From: Roseiarcus sp963787135
Lineage (GTDB): Bacteria > Pseudomonadota > Alphaproteobacteria > Rhizobiales > Beijerinckiaceae
Direction: 5' to 3'
DNA length: 64,000 nucleotides
Assembly: GCA_963787135.1 (NCBI GenBank)
Contig: CAWBBW010000037.1
Span: 54,486-118,485, forward strand
The notes under the pieces are model-generated. The model was not told the origin of the DNA. It ran no database searches and saw only the letters and a program-made list of their open reading frames with translations. Below, piece after piece: positions 26,154 through 37,382 of this stretch (position 1 is its first letter; every line of letters begins with the position of its first letter). Position numbers and translations under genes: made by a program.

Positions 26154-29100
26154 ATGGCGACCAGGCGGAAGCAATTTACGGCGGGTTCGATTTCTGCAGG
26201 CGATGTCGCCTCCTCCAGGACGCGACCCCTCTTGACGGGCGCGAGCGTCATCGCCCTGCAAGCCATGCTGGCGGCCGGCGCCGCGAACGCCGCGACCTGT
26301 GTGACGAGCATATCGACCACGACGGGCAACGCCTTACCAGCTCTCACGACGAACGGCAGCGCCATCCAAGCCAGACACTTTCCTTGGCAGCATCGTGCCG
26401 TTCTCTGCGTCCAATTTTACTGCGGTCACCGGCGGGAGTACCTCACCGTTTGTCAATAGCGTCACTGGGGGTAATAGCGGGGCCACCGACAACGGCAACC
26501 GGAACGCCACGGCGTGCGGCACAAACGCCAACGCCGATGGCGCGCAAGCCTCCGCCTTCGGCTCGGATAGCAACGCCAACGGCTCCAGTGCGACAGCGCT
26601 TGGGACTTTCGCTAACGCGAACGGCAATTTTGCCACGGCGACCGGCGGCGGTTCTGTTGCAAACGGCGGGCAGTCGACGGCGACGGGCACCAACTCCTTC
26701 GCCAACGGCGCCTTCGCCTCAGCCTACGGCGTCCACGCCAACGCCAATGGGGACCACTCCACGGCGACCGGCGCCGAGCTCTACCGCCAACGGCTTGAGC
26801 GCGACTGCGACCGGCGTCGGCGCCACCGCTAACGGCGCGAACGCGACCGCGACCGGTACTTCAAGCGTCGCCAACGGCGACAGCGCCACCGCGACCGGCG
26901 TCGGCTCCAACGCCAACGGCAATCTCGCCACTGCGACGGGCAACTTCGCCAGCGCCAACGGCTTCGACGCCACCGCGACGGGCGAAGGCGCCTCGCCAAC
27001 GGCATGAACGCGACGGCCACCGGGACCTTCGCCAACGCCAACGGAACCTCGGCGACCGCGACCGGTTTCTCCAGCATCGCCAACGGTTCCAACGCCGTTG
27101 CGGAAGGCTCTTTCAGCACCGCCAACGGCGCCCAGGCGATCGCGACCGGTTTGTTCAGCATCGCCAACGGCGCCAGCGCCGTCGCGACCGGCGCCAACGC
27201 CAACGCCAACGGCGACAACGCGAGCGCGTTCGGCGAAAGCGCAAACGCCAATGGCGCCAACGCCACGGCGACCGGCGCTTTCAGCAACGCCAACGGCGCC
27301 AACGCGACCGCGACCGGCGTCAACAGTTTCGCAAACGGCTCGGGTGCAACAGCGACTGGCTTCGGCGCCGTCGCCAATGGCGACCCCGCCACCGCGACGG
27401 GCTTCATGAGCTTCGCTAACGGCGCCAACGCCACGGCGACCGGCGCCTTCAGCAACGCCAACGGCGCCAACGCGACGGCGACCGGCCTCCTGAGCAACGC
27501 CAACGGGTCCGATGCCACCGCGACCGGCGATTTCAGCAACGCCAACGGCGCCAACGCCACCGCGACAGGCGTCATGAGCAACGCCAACGGCGCCTTCGCC
27601 ACTGCGACAGGCTGGCAAGCCAACGCCAACGGAAATACCGCGACCGCGACCGGCGCCGGTTCCAACGCCAATGGCGATCAGGCCACCGCGACAGGCAATT
27701 ACGCCTTCGCAAACGGCGGCACCGCGACTGCGACGGGCGTGCTCTCCTTCGCCAACGGCGCGAACGCGACGGCGACCGGCCTGTTCGCCAACGCCAACGG
27801 CGCCAACGCGACCGCCACCGGCGTCAAGAGCAACGCCAACGGCGACAGCGCCACGGCCACCGGCAATAGCGCAAACGCCAACGGCGCCTTCGCTACGGCA
27901 ACGGGCATCTTGAGCTTCGCCAACGGCGCCACCGCGACGGCGACCGGCGCCGGCGCCAACGCCAACGGCTCCAACGCCACCGCAACAGGCATCTTGAGCT
28001 TGGCCAACGGCGCCGCTGCCACCGCGACCGGCACGGACAGCAACGCCAACGGCTCCAACGCCACCGCGACCGGCGCCAGCAGCAACGCCAACGGTGCATT
28101 CGCCACCGCCGCAGGCTCGAACAGCACCGCCAATGGCGAAGGCGCCACCGCCACAGGCGTGGAAAGCAGCGCCAATGGCTTTGCCGCCACCGCAACGGGC
28201 GCCGTCGCCTTCGCCAATGGAGCCAACGCTACCGCGACGGGTTCGTTCAGCGCCGCCAATGGCGACGAGGCCTCCGCAACCGGAACCTTAAGCGTCGCCA
28301 ACGGCGTCGCCGCCACGGCGACGGGCGCGGAAAGCTTCGCCAATGGCACCTTCGCGACTGCGACCGGTGTTTCCGCCAACGCCAACGGTTTCACCGCCAC
28401 CGCAACGGGCGCCGCAGCCGTCGCCAATGGCGCGGAGGCGACCGCAACCGGCACGTTAGCCTTCGCCAACGGCGTCGGCGCCACCGCGACCGGCCCGGAA
28501 AGCATCGCCAGCGGCAACTTCGCCACCGCGACAGGCGCCTCCGCCACCGCGATCGGCGGGGAAGCGACCGCGACGGGCGCCAACGCCAACGCGAACGGCG
28601 CCTTCGCCACCGCGCTCGGCGCGGATAGCGTCGCCAACGGCCCGACCGCCACCGCGCTCGGCGCCACCGCCCAGGCCACGGCCGCCAACTCGCTCGCAGT
28701 CGGCTTCGGCGCGCAGGCGACCAACGGCGAGGCGTCCGCGATCGGCGACGGCGCCCTCGCGTCGGGCGCCCTCAGCTTCGCCGCCGGCTACCACAGCATC
28801 GCCGCCGGGTTTGATTCAGTCGCAATCGGCGGCGCCGATGCGACCGGGTCGGATGGCATCGCCATCGGCGCGGGCGCGGTCGCCGGGCCCGGAACCAACG
28901 CCATCGCCATCGGCACGGGGGCGATTGCGACCGGTTCGATCGCGATCGGCGCCGCGGCTATGGCGGCGCAGGGCAATACCGCGGTCGGCGACGGCGCGTT
29001 GGCGAACGGCGGCGCCTACTCGTCGGCGTTCGGGCAGAAGGCGGTGGCGACCGGCCCCTCCACCACTGCGATCGGCTACAACGCCTCGGCGACGCCTCCC

Positions 29101-29493
29101 AATTCGGTCGCTCTCGGCGCCAACTCGGTCGCCTCCAGGCCGCAGTCGGTTTCGATCGGATCGCCCCTGGGGGGCGATCGGTGGCTCACCAACGTCGCGC
29201 CGGGCTTTGCGCCGGACGACGCCGTCAACTATTCCCAGTTGCTGGCGGTCCAGAAAGAAGAGCGCAGAGGCATCGCGGCGGTTACGGCCATACCGACAAT
29301 GGTCCCGCCCTCGGCGCCCGGCAAGTTCACGGTCGCCATCGGCGCCGGCGGCTTCATGGGCGAGGCAGGGGTCGGCATCACAGGGACCTATCGTCTCCCC
29401 ACCGTCACCCCGGCCTACATCTCGGCGTCGTACTCCAACGGCGGGGGCGGCAACGAGAACACGTTCAAGGTCCAGGGGGCGGTCGAATTCTAA
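26154..29493 (+). CDS. Trimeric autotransporter adhesin (YadA-like) with about 50 14-residue repeats; three frameshifts
   Basis: A surface adhesin exported by the type Vc pathway. ATG 26154 opens a signal peptide (ALQAMLAAGAANA, cleaved before ATC). The passenger is a long run of a 14-residue unit, ATATG-x2-S/F-x-ANG-x2, about 50 copies, then YadA-head units (SVAIGG, GIAIGAGAV, SIAIGAAAM), a neck/stalk (GDRWLTNVAPGFAPDDAVNY) and a C-terminal anchor (GKFTVAIGAGGFMGEAGVGI to KVQGAVEF, ending in phenylalanine). As read, the frame breaks near 26375, 26780 and 26995. All pieces remain homologous across the breaks, so these are single-base indels, from sequencing error, phase variation or decay. 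The uninterrupted part is 27004-29493. Confidence 0.85.
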
Positions 29494-29594
29494 GCCTGGC
29501 AGGAATGCCCGCAGCGGAGATAAGGCGGTTTCGGTTCGGACCTGGGTTGCGGAATGGCGAGGGCGGAGTTCCTTCGCCTCGGAAGCGGCGCGAC

Positions 29595-30341
29595 ATGAGA
29601 CGCGCGGCGCGTTTTGCTTGCGCCGCATTTCTCTGCGGCGCGGCGGCCCCAGCGGCGCCAGCCATGGCGGGCTCCACTCCTCTTCTCGTCGCTCAGGCCG
29701 ACGATCAGGCAGCGCCTGCTCAGTCAGAGGCGAAGCCTGCGACGACAAAGCCCGCGACGACTAAGCCCGAGCGCAAGCCGGCGCCGAAGTCTCCGGCCGC
29801 GGCGCCGGCGACAACGACCGCGCAGCCGCAGCCGGCCGGAGCCGCGCCCCCCGCCGCAACCGCTGCGCCGGCTCCGCCCAAGCCGCCGCCGTCGACGGCG
29901 GCCGAGCCGCAGCCGCTGGTCCACGCGTCGCAGGCCGGCGTCAAGTCCTGCCTCGACGGCATCGGCCGCGCCGCCCTCGCGACGATCGACACGGACCACG
30001 CCGCGATGTCGCAATGGTCGACCGGCGCGGCGGACGCCCATGTCTTCGAGTCGATCATTTCGCTCGCCTACCCCAACAGGATCGCCCCGCGCGCCGCCGC
30101 GGTCCTGCTGGCCGCGCCGACCCAGTCGCAAAGCTGCGACACCTCGACCGTGCAGGTCTTTCCGACGGCCCGGCCCTGCAACGCAGTTCTCGCCGATCTC
30201 CTGAAGAACGGAAAGATCGTCGCCGATCTCGCCGGTGTGCCTATCAGCCAGAATTCCACCACCGGCGCGCGCCAGATCCTCATGCCAACGGCCGGCAATG
30301 GTTGCGTGATGGTCGTGGTCACCCTCACCTTCGGGAAATAG
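29595..30341 (+). CDS. Secreted Ala/Pro-rich hypothetical protein
   Basis: A 248-residue exported protein. The signal peptide RAARFACAAFLCGAAAPAAP is followed by about 90 residues of Lys/Ala/Pro/Thr-rich linker (repeats of KPATT) and a globular C-terminal half with three cysteines and GRAALATIDTDHAAMSQWS, ARPCNAVLADLLKNG and NGCVMVVVTLTFGK. The linker could span the cell wall or the path to a partner. I do not recognise the folded domain. It starts 101 bp after the adhesin and may be its co-expressed accessory. An in-frame extension upstream into the adhesin is not credible. Confidence 0.7.
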   Translation: MRRAARFACAAFLCGAAAPAAPAMAGSTPLLVAQADDQAAPAQSEAKPATTKPATTKPERKPAPKSPAAAPATTTAQPQPAGAAPPAATAAPAPPKPPPSTAAEPQPLVHASQAGVKSCLDGIGRAALATIDTDHAAMSQWSTGAADAHVFESIISLAYPNRIAPRAAAVLLAAPTQSQSCDTSTVQVFPTARPCNAVLADLLKNGKIVADLAGVPISQNSTTGARQILMPTAGNGCVMVVVTLTFGK

Positions 30342-30590
30342 AAGGAGAGGAATCCCGGCGCGCCAGCATTTCCTGCTGCCTAATCAAATACTTAGCCACC
30401 ATGTCTGCAGAATTTCCTGTCGATAGAATTTCATTTACGAAAATCAGAATCCGCGCTATCATCTTCGCCCAGTTCCGGATTGGAGGCGTCTCGGGCGAAC
30501 GCCGACTGCCACAAGAACATACATTTCTTGTTATATTAGTGAAACGACCAGAATGAGGCGACGGCCGGAATCAAGCGTCGCAAAAGGGAC

Positions 30591-30765
30591 GTAACTCCCA
30601 AGCTGCCCCCCATTTCTGGCCTCGAGCGGTGTCAGCAGGCGGGTTCCAGTTCGGAATGATTCCGGTCTGTTCGTCTTTCGATTCGCTATTGTTCGGTCGG
30701 TCCCTTCGGCTCGCCGTCCTTCGAGCCAAAAAACGGGCGAAAAAGGGGGGCGGCTTGGGAGTTAC
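30591..30765. mobile_element. 175-bp miniature inverted-repeat element (MITE), IS66-type ends
   Basis: The ends are 21-bp inverted repeats with one mismatch (30591-30611 and 30745-30765), starting GTAACTCCCAAG and ending CTTGGGAGTTAC. The element is flanked on both sides by the 8-bp direct repeat AAAGGGAC (30583-30590 and 30766-30773). GTAA termini plus an 8-bp target duplication are the hallmarks of the IS66 family. There is no transposase gene inside, so it is non-autonomous. It lies in the 667-bp gap between the secreted protein and typA; the rest of that gap (30342-30582 and 30774-31008) is AT-rich in places and holds no gene I can support. Confidence 0.75.
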
Positions 30766-31008
30766 AAAGGGACAAAAAAATACACTTAAGCCACTGAAAT
30801 CGTTATATCGATTACAAAAGTGCACGGGGCGCAGACGGGCGATTTTGCTTCCCTTCCTTGGTTGTTTCGTGTATTGCGCCGCACAAACTGGCGGACCGCG
30901 GGTCGAATCCACCCGCGCCGTCGCATTCCCGTCACCTTCGCGACCGAGGACAGCGCGGCCTCGCCGCGCGGCCTTTTAAGCCGCTTCCGCCAGAAGTCCC
31001 TGATCCCC

Positions 31009-32835
<1,827 letters not shown>

Positions 32836-32887
32836 AGCAAGGCATGAGTTGGGGCAGCCCAATAGTTCGACCGCGAGACGCGCTCTC

Positions 32888-33426
32888 ATGCCTGCGACGA
32901 AAATCATGCTGATCCGCCATGCCGAGAAGCCCGACGGCGAACCCGGGATCATGCCGGACGGCTCGCAAAACCCGGAGGCCCTGACCGCTACCGGCTGGAG
33001 CCGCGCGCGCTCGCTGGTCGGACTGTTCGCTCCCGCGGACGGAAGCTTCGCCGACTCGCGTCTCGCGCGTCCCGGCGCCTTGTTTGCTTCGGGATCGGAT
33101 AGCCTGAGGCCGAAGCAGACGCTGACGCCGCTCGCCGAGGCGCTGAACCTGGTCATCGACGCGAGCTTTCTCAAGGGCCAGGAGGACCGGCTCGTGGCCG
33201 CCGCAAAGAATGCGGAGGGCGTGGTGCTCATCGCCTGGCAGCACGAAGCGATCCCGAGGATCGCGACGCTTATTTTGCCGACAGCGTTCCGCCGCGATGG
33301 CCTGGGCATCGCTTCGATGTCGTGTGGATATTCGACCGACAGGACAGCGGCGCCTGGAGCTTCGAGCAAGCCCCGGAACTCGTATTGCCGGGCGACTCGT
33401 CGCAGCCGATCGCGCCGGACGACTAG
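32888..33426 (+). pseudogene. Histidine phosphatase superfamily protein, frameshifted near its C-terminus
   Basis: The start MPATKIMLIRHAEKP carries the phosphohistidine motif RHAEKP, and LIAWQHEAIPRIA is the second conserved histidine region. After LPTAFRRD the frame is lost. The neighbouring frame from base 33298 continues the family (WPGHRFDVVWIFDRQDSGAW, then SFEQAPELVLPGD) to a TAG at 33424-33426. One base is missing near 33290-33298. The break may be a sequencing error. With it repaired the protein would be about 179 residues, a phosphatase of unknown substrate. Confidence 0.7.
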
Positions 33427-33554
33427 AGGTCCGTCCGCGTGCGGGAGGCATCCGGCCGACACTGGTTCGCAGTCGCATCGTTCTCGGCCACGAAAGTCAT
33501 AGCGCGCTTCGGTCGCGCTAGGCCGGCCAGCCAAGCAGGGCTAAAGGACCGAAC

Positions 33555-34376
33555 ATGAGAATCCATCATCTCAATTGCGGGTCAATGTGTCCGCGCGGCG
33601 GGCGCCTGTTCGGGGGCGCTGGCGGTCCGTGGGCGCCGGCGCCGATGTGTTGCCACTGCCTGCTGATTGAGAGCGAAGACGGGCTCATTCTTGTCGACAC
33701 CGGGATCGGCGTCGAAGACGTCGCCGATCCGAGGCGGCTTGGATTCGTGTTCTGCGTCGCGACGCGCCCGCGGCTCGAGGTTTCGGAGACGGCGCTTCGC
33801 CAGGTCGCGGATCTGGGTTTCAGCGTCGCCGACGTCCGTCACATCGTGCCGACCCATCTCGACCTCGATCACGCGGGCGGCCTTGCCGACTTTCCCGGCG
33901 CGAGCGTGCATGTGTTCGCGCCCGAGCTCCGGGCAGCGATGAGCCCGGCGACGCTGATGGAACGCAATCGATACCGCGCCGCGCAACTCTCCGGCGTGGC
34001 GAAGTGGGCGCCGGTCGAACCGGACGGCGAGGACTGGTTCGGCTTCTCCAGCGTGCGTGCGCTGCCAGGCGCCCGCGAGGACGTTCTGTTGATCCCCCTC
34101 CCGGGCCACACAAGCGGCCATTGCGGCGTCGCCGTGCGGGCCGGAGGCGGCTGGCTGCTGCACTGCGGCGACGCCTATTTCCACCATGCGGAGGTCGCGC
34201 CCGCAGGAGGCCGCGCGCCGCTGGGCCTGCGGTGGTTCGAGTCGATCGTCAATATCGACAAGGGAGCGCGACTGGCGAATCAGAAGCGGCTACGCGAGCT
34301 GGCGCGAAATCGGCGTGGCGAAGTGAAGCTCATGTGCTCGCACGATCCCTCGGAGCTCGCGGCGTTCCGAAACTGA
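33555..34376 (+). CDS. MBL-fold metallo-hydrolase
   Basis: A 273-residue metallo-beta-lactamase-fold enzyme. The metal motif appears as THLDLDHAGG, in which the second position of the usual HxHxDH is aspartate, a variation I believe occurs in some branches of this family. Further ligands are in PLPGHTSGHCG, HCGDAYFH and the final MCSHDPSE. DGLILVDTGIG is the expected lead-in. Lactonase or related hydrolysis is plausible; the substrate is unknown. It reads toward the sugar cluster, its stop 24 bp from the SDR stop. Confidence 0.82.
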   Translation: MRIHHLNCGSMCPRGGRLFGGAGGPWAPAPMCCHCLLIESEDGLILVDTGIGVEDVADPRRLGFVFCVATRPRLEVSETALRQVADLGFSVADVRHIVPTHLDLDHAGGLADFPGASVHVFAPELRAAMSPATLMERNRYRAAQLSGVAKWAPVEPDGEDWFGFSSVRALPGAREDVLLIPLPGHTSGHCGVAVRAGGGWLLHCGDAYFHHAEVAPAGGRAPLGLRWFESIVNIDKGARLANQKRLRELARNRRGEVKLMCSHDPSELAAFRN

Positions 34377-34400
34377 ATATCGGCGTCTCTGTTGCCGGTC

Positions 34401-35165
34401 TCAGCCGGCGAAGCGGGCGCCGAGACCGCCGTCCACGCGCCAATTGGCGCCGGTCACGAACGAGGCTTCGTCCGACAGGAGGAAGACGACGCAATTGGCG
34501 ACCTCCGCTGGCAAGGCGATGCGGCCCATGGGATGCACAGAAAGCACCTTGTCGCGCAGGCTCGCGTCGGCGCGCGCAAAAAACTCGGCGACCAGCGCGG
34601 TTTCGACATAGCCGGGCGACAGCGCATTGACTCGAACGCCGTCCTTCCCGACTTCAAGCGCGAGCGAGCGAGTCAACCCGACGAGCCCGGACTTTGCCGC
34701 GGCGTAGGGAAACATGCCCGGGTAGGTCAGGTCGGCGTGGAGCGAGGCGATGTTGACGATCGCGCCCTTTTTCGCGGCCTTCATGCCCGGCAGAATGGCT
34801 CGCGCCACCAGCCAGGCGGACTTGAGGTCGACGGCGAAAACATCCTCCCACTCGTCTTCCGTCATCGTGACGGGATCGGCATAGACATTGCGCCCGGCGT
34901 TGTTAACGAGTCCGCTGACCGGCCCGTATTTGCGCGTTGCGGTCTCGACCGCCAGCCCAATGTCCGATGCGCGCCGCACGTCTCCGGTGCAGAAAAGGGC
35001 GCGCTCGCCCGCATCAAGAGCGACCAGAAGATCATGGCCCGCTTCATCGCGATCGACGATCGAAACCCGCGCGCCCTCGACGAGCGCCTTCTCGACGATC
35101 GCGGCGCCGATGCCGCGAGCGCCGCCGGTCACAAGCACATGGGCGCCCTCGAGCCGTCCCGCCAT
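34401..35165 (-). CDS. SDR family oxidoreductase, probable sugar dehydrogenase
   Basis: A 254-residue classical SDR: TGGARGIG cofactor loop, IVDRDE at the end of the second strand (suggesting NAD preference), LVNNAGRN, the serine in NIASLHAD, and YAAAKSG with Tyr and Lys. The C-terminus TGANWRVDGGLGARF is typical. It is the last gene of the minus-strand sugar cluster, 9 bp after the dehydratase. By position it would oxidise the imported sugar to its lactone, the first step of the non-phosphorylative route. Confidence 0.88.
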   Translation of the reverse strand: MAGRLEGAHVLVTGGARGIGAAIVEKALVEGARVSIVDRDEAGHDLLVALDAGERALFCTGDVRRASDIGLAVETATRKYGPVSGLVNNAGRNVYADPVTMTEDEWEDVFAVDLKSAWLVARAILPGMKAAKKGAIVNIASLHADLTYPGMFPYAAAKSGLVGLTRSLALEVGKDGVRVNALSPGYVETALVAEFFARADASLRDKVLSVHPMGRIALPAEVANCVVFLLSDEASFVTGANWRVDGGLGARFAG

Positions 35166-35174
35166 CGAGCGCTC

Positions 35175-36338
35175 CTACCAGTCCGCAACAGCGCCGTCAT
35201 GGTGGCGCCACTGGATCGGCGGCGCTTCTACGTATGGGCGGCGGGCGGCGGCGGCAAAATCGATTTCGACTCCGATTCCTGGCGCCTGGCTCGGCTCGAC
35301 ATAGCCGCCGACAATTGGCGTGACGCCGGCGACGATCTCGTCGCGCCACGGCACGTCGGCGCGCATGACTTCCTGAATGAGAAAGTTCGGCAATGCGAAA
35401 CCAAGATGGATGTTGACCATCGTCGCGATCGGCCCCAGGGGGTTATGCGGCGCCATACTGACGCCGAACGCGTCGCAAAGCGCCGCGATCCGCCGGACCT
35501 CGGTCAGTCCGCCGGCATGGCAGACGTCGGGCTGAGCCACGGCAATCGCCTGCGATTGGAGGAGCGGCAGGAATTCCCGCCGGTGGGTGAGCCGTTCGCC
35601 CGAGGCGATGGGGATCGGCGTTGCGCGCGCGACCCGGGCAATCCCTTCAACGTCCTCCGGCTGGCAGGGCTCCTCCAAAAAGAACGGGCGATAGGGCTCG
35701 AGGACCCTGGCGTATTGAATCGCCATTGCGGCGCTTGTTCGCCCGTGAAGATCGACCATGATATCCATGGCTTCGCCCGCGCCCTCGCGCGCCGCCGCCA
35801 TCAGACGCTCGGCGCTCCTGAGCGCAGCGAGACCGTCGAGCGGCGCGGTCTTGCCGACGGCGAGGATCTTGACCGCCGAAAATCCGTCCGCCCGAGACCG
35901 CGCAGCTTTTTCGGCAAACGACGACGCGGCCGCGTCGTCGTAGACGGACGTGGAATCGCCGCCGCCCAGATGATCGTACATGCGCAGCCGGTCGCGGCTG
36001 AGCCCTCCCAGCAATTGCCAGAGCGGAACGCCAAGGTCCTTCGCCTTCAGATCGTGCAGGGCCTGGTCAATGCCCGAGAGCGCCGACATGGTGACGACGC
36101 CGCCCTTGAAGAACGGATAGCGGTACATCGCCTGCCAGAGATGTTCGATACGGCGCGGGTCCTGACCCAGCACGAGCGGCGCAAGATCCTCGATCGCTCC
36201 CACGACCGCGCGCGTCTGGAATTCGAGCGTCGCCTCGCCGAGGCCGTTGAGACCCGCGACGTCCGTCTCGACACGCACGAAAATCCAGTTACGCAGCTTC
36301 GCGTTGACGACGACGGTCTTGACAGCGGTGATCTTCAT
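35175..36338 (-). CDS. Mandelate racemase/enolase superfamily sugar acid dehydratase (galactonate dehydratase-like)
   Basis: A 387-residue enolase-superfamily enzyme. The N-terminal capping domain begins MKITAVKTVVVNAK and includes GLGEATLEFQTRAVV and FFKGGVVTMSALSGIDQAL. In the barrel, metal ligands are in DIMVDLHGR, FFLEEP and ASGERL, and the base histidine is in MAPHNPLGP. This pattern fits galactonate-type dehydratases that make a 2-keto-3-deoxy sugar acid. ATG 36338 is the family start; the long frame continuing upstream is a shadow of the permease gene. Confidence 0.88.
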   Translation of the reverse strand: MKITAVKTVVVNAKLRNWIFVRVETDVAGLNGLGEATLEFQTRAVVGAIEDLAPLVLGQDPRRIEHLWQAMYRYPFFKGGVVTMSALSGIDQALHDLKAKDLGVPLWQLLGGLSRDRLRMYDHLGGGDSTSVYDDAAASSFAEKAARSRADGFSAVKILAVGKTAPLDGLAALRSAERLMAAAREGAGEAMDIMVDLHGRTSAAMAIQYARVLEPYRPFFLEEPCQPEDVEGIARVARATPIPIASGERLTHRREFLPLLQSQAIAVAQPDVCHAGGLTEVRRIAALCDAFGVSMAPHNPLGPIATMVNIHLGFALPNFLIQEVMRADVPWRDEIVAGVTPIVGGYVEPSQAPGIGVEIDFAAAARRPYVEAPPIQWRHHDGAVADW

Positions 36339-36349
36339 TTGCTGCTCGG

Positions 36350-37378
36350 TCAACGCCCCGTCAGCGATTGCCGCCGGATGCGCCGGTCGATCAGCGTCTG
36401 CAGGACGACAGAGATCACGATCACGAGGCCGAAGGCGAGCTGGGTGTAGAACGCGTTGATGCCGGCCGAGACGATGCCAGCGTTGATCGCGCCGATGATG
36501 AAGGACGCCACGAACGTGCCGACGACCGAGCCGGTGCCGCCGAACACCGATGTGCCGCCCAGGAACACGGAGGCGATCGTGTTGAGCAGCGAGCCTTCGC
36601 CGGTGCTCGGCCAGAAGTAATATCCGTAGATCGAGCTCAGGAGACCGGCGAAGACGGCGGTGACGCCGACCAGCACGAAGGCCTTGATTTTGACCTTCGC
36701 GACATTGACGCCCATCAGCCGCGCGCTGATCTGGTTGTCGCCGACGAGGAAGACATGGGCGCCGAACTGGGTGCGGTTGAGCAGCACCCACTCCGCGATG
36801 AGGATGGCGACCATCCACATCGTCTGGACCGGCACGCCGAAATAGGTTTCGCGCAGGAGCGCGTGCATCTCAGGGTACTGGTCGGCGGTCAGCGGGACGC
36901 CGGTGCCGTTCATCAGCACGAGTTCGAGCCCTCGGAAGAGGAACTGGGTGCCGATGGTGATGACAAGCGAAGGAATGTTGAGCGCGGCCACGAGGAGGCC
37001 GTTGACGAGGCCGCAGACGGCGCCGGTGGCGAGAGCGCAAACGAGGCCGACCCACCAGGGCGCGCCGGCGTGGGCGGTGACGAGGCAGAACGCCGCCGTG
37101 CCCAGCGCCATCACGGAGGGGAACGAGAGATCGATCTCGCCGGTGATAACGACAAAGGTCAGCGACAGCGCGACGATGCCGAACTGCGGGGTCGTCTCGG
37201 CGAAGGCGCGATAGATGTCGAGATCAGAGAAGAAGACCCTCGGCGCCGCGATGACGAACCCGAGCCACATGGCAAGGCCGACGCCGATGATGCCGAGCTG
37301 GCTCCCATAGCGCACAAGTAGGGAGGGCGGAGCGACGCGGTTGTCGGAAGGCTTTGCGGGGAGACCTGCCTCGGCCAT
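36350..37378 (-). CDS. Sugar ABC transporter permease (RbsC-like)
   Basis: A 342-residue inner-membrane permease of the carbohydrate uptake 2 family with about nine to ten helices. GEIDLSFPSVMALG is the conserved loop after the third helix, GVNVAKVKIKAFVLVGV contains the coupling region, and SVFGGTGSVVGTFVASFIIG is near the C-terminus. It lies 4 bp after the ATPase gene and 11 bp before the dehydratase gene, so it is firmly in the operon. Confidence 0.9.
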   Translation of the reverse strand: MAEAGLPAKPSDNRVAPPSLLVRYGSQLGIIGVGLAMWLGFVIAAPRVFFSDLDIYRAFAETTPQFGIVALSLTFVVITGEIDLSFPSVMALGTAAFCLVTAHAGAPWWVGLVCALATGAVCGLVNGLLVAALNIPSLVITIGTQFLFRGLELVLMNGTGVPLTADQYPEMHALLRETYFGVPVQTMWMVAILIAEWVLLNRTQFGAHVFLVGDNQISARLMGVNVAKVKIKAFVLVGVTAVFAGLLSSIYGYYFWPSTGEGSLLNTIASVFLGGTSVFGGTGSVVGTFVASFIIGAINAGIVSAGINAFYTQLAFGLVIVISVVLQTLIDRRIRRQSLTGR

Positions 37379-37382
37379 CGAA

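Noticed and set aside
26719..28724. Long antisense reading frames opposite the adhesin repeats (VAVA..PLA repeats)
   Set aside because: They are the reverse reading of the same repeat unit; GC-rich repeats keep several frames open. There is no start signal and the plus strand has signal peptide, neck and anchor.
30401..30556. Possible 51-residue protein before the miniature element
   Set aside because: No ribosome binding site, no family likeness, composition unlike neighbouring genes.
30895..30917. GGTCGAATCC-like sequence resembling a tRNA T-arm
   Set aside because: The loop is nine rather than seven bases and no acceptor, D or anticodon arm can be folded around it.
30820..31008. N-terminal extension of TypA
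   Set aside because: TypA homologues start at MKLRNIAI; the upstream part has non-coding composition.
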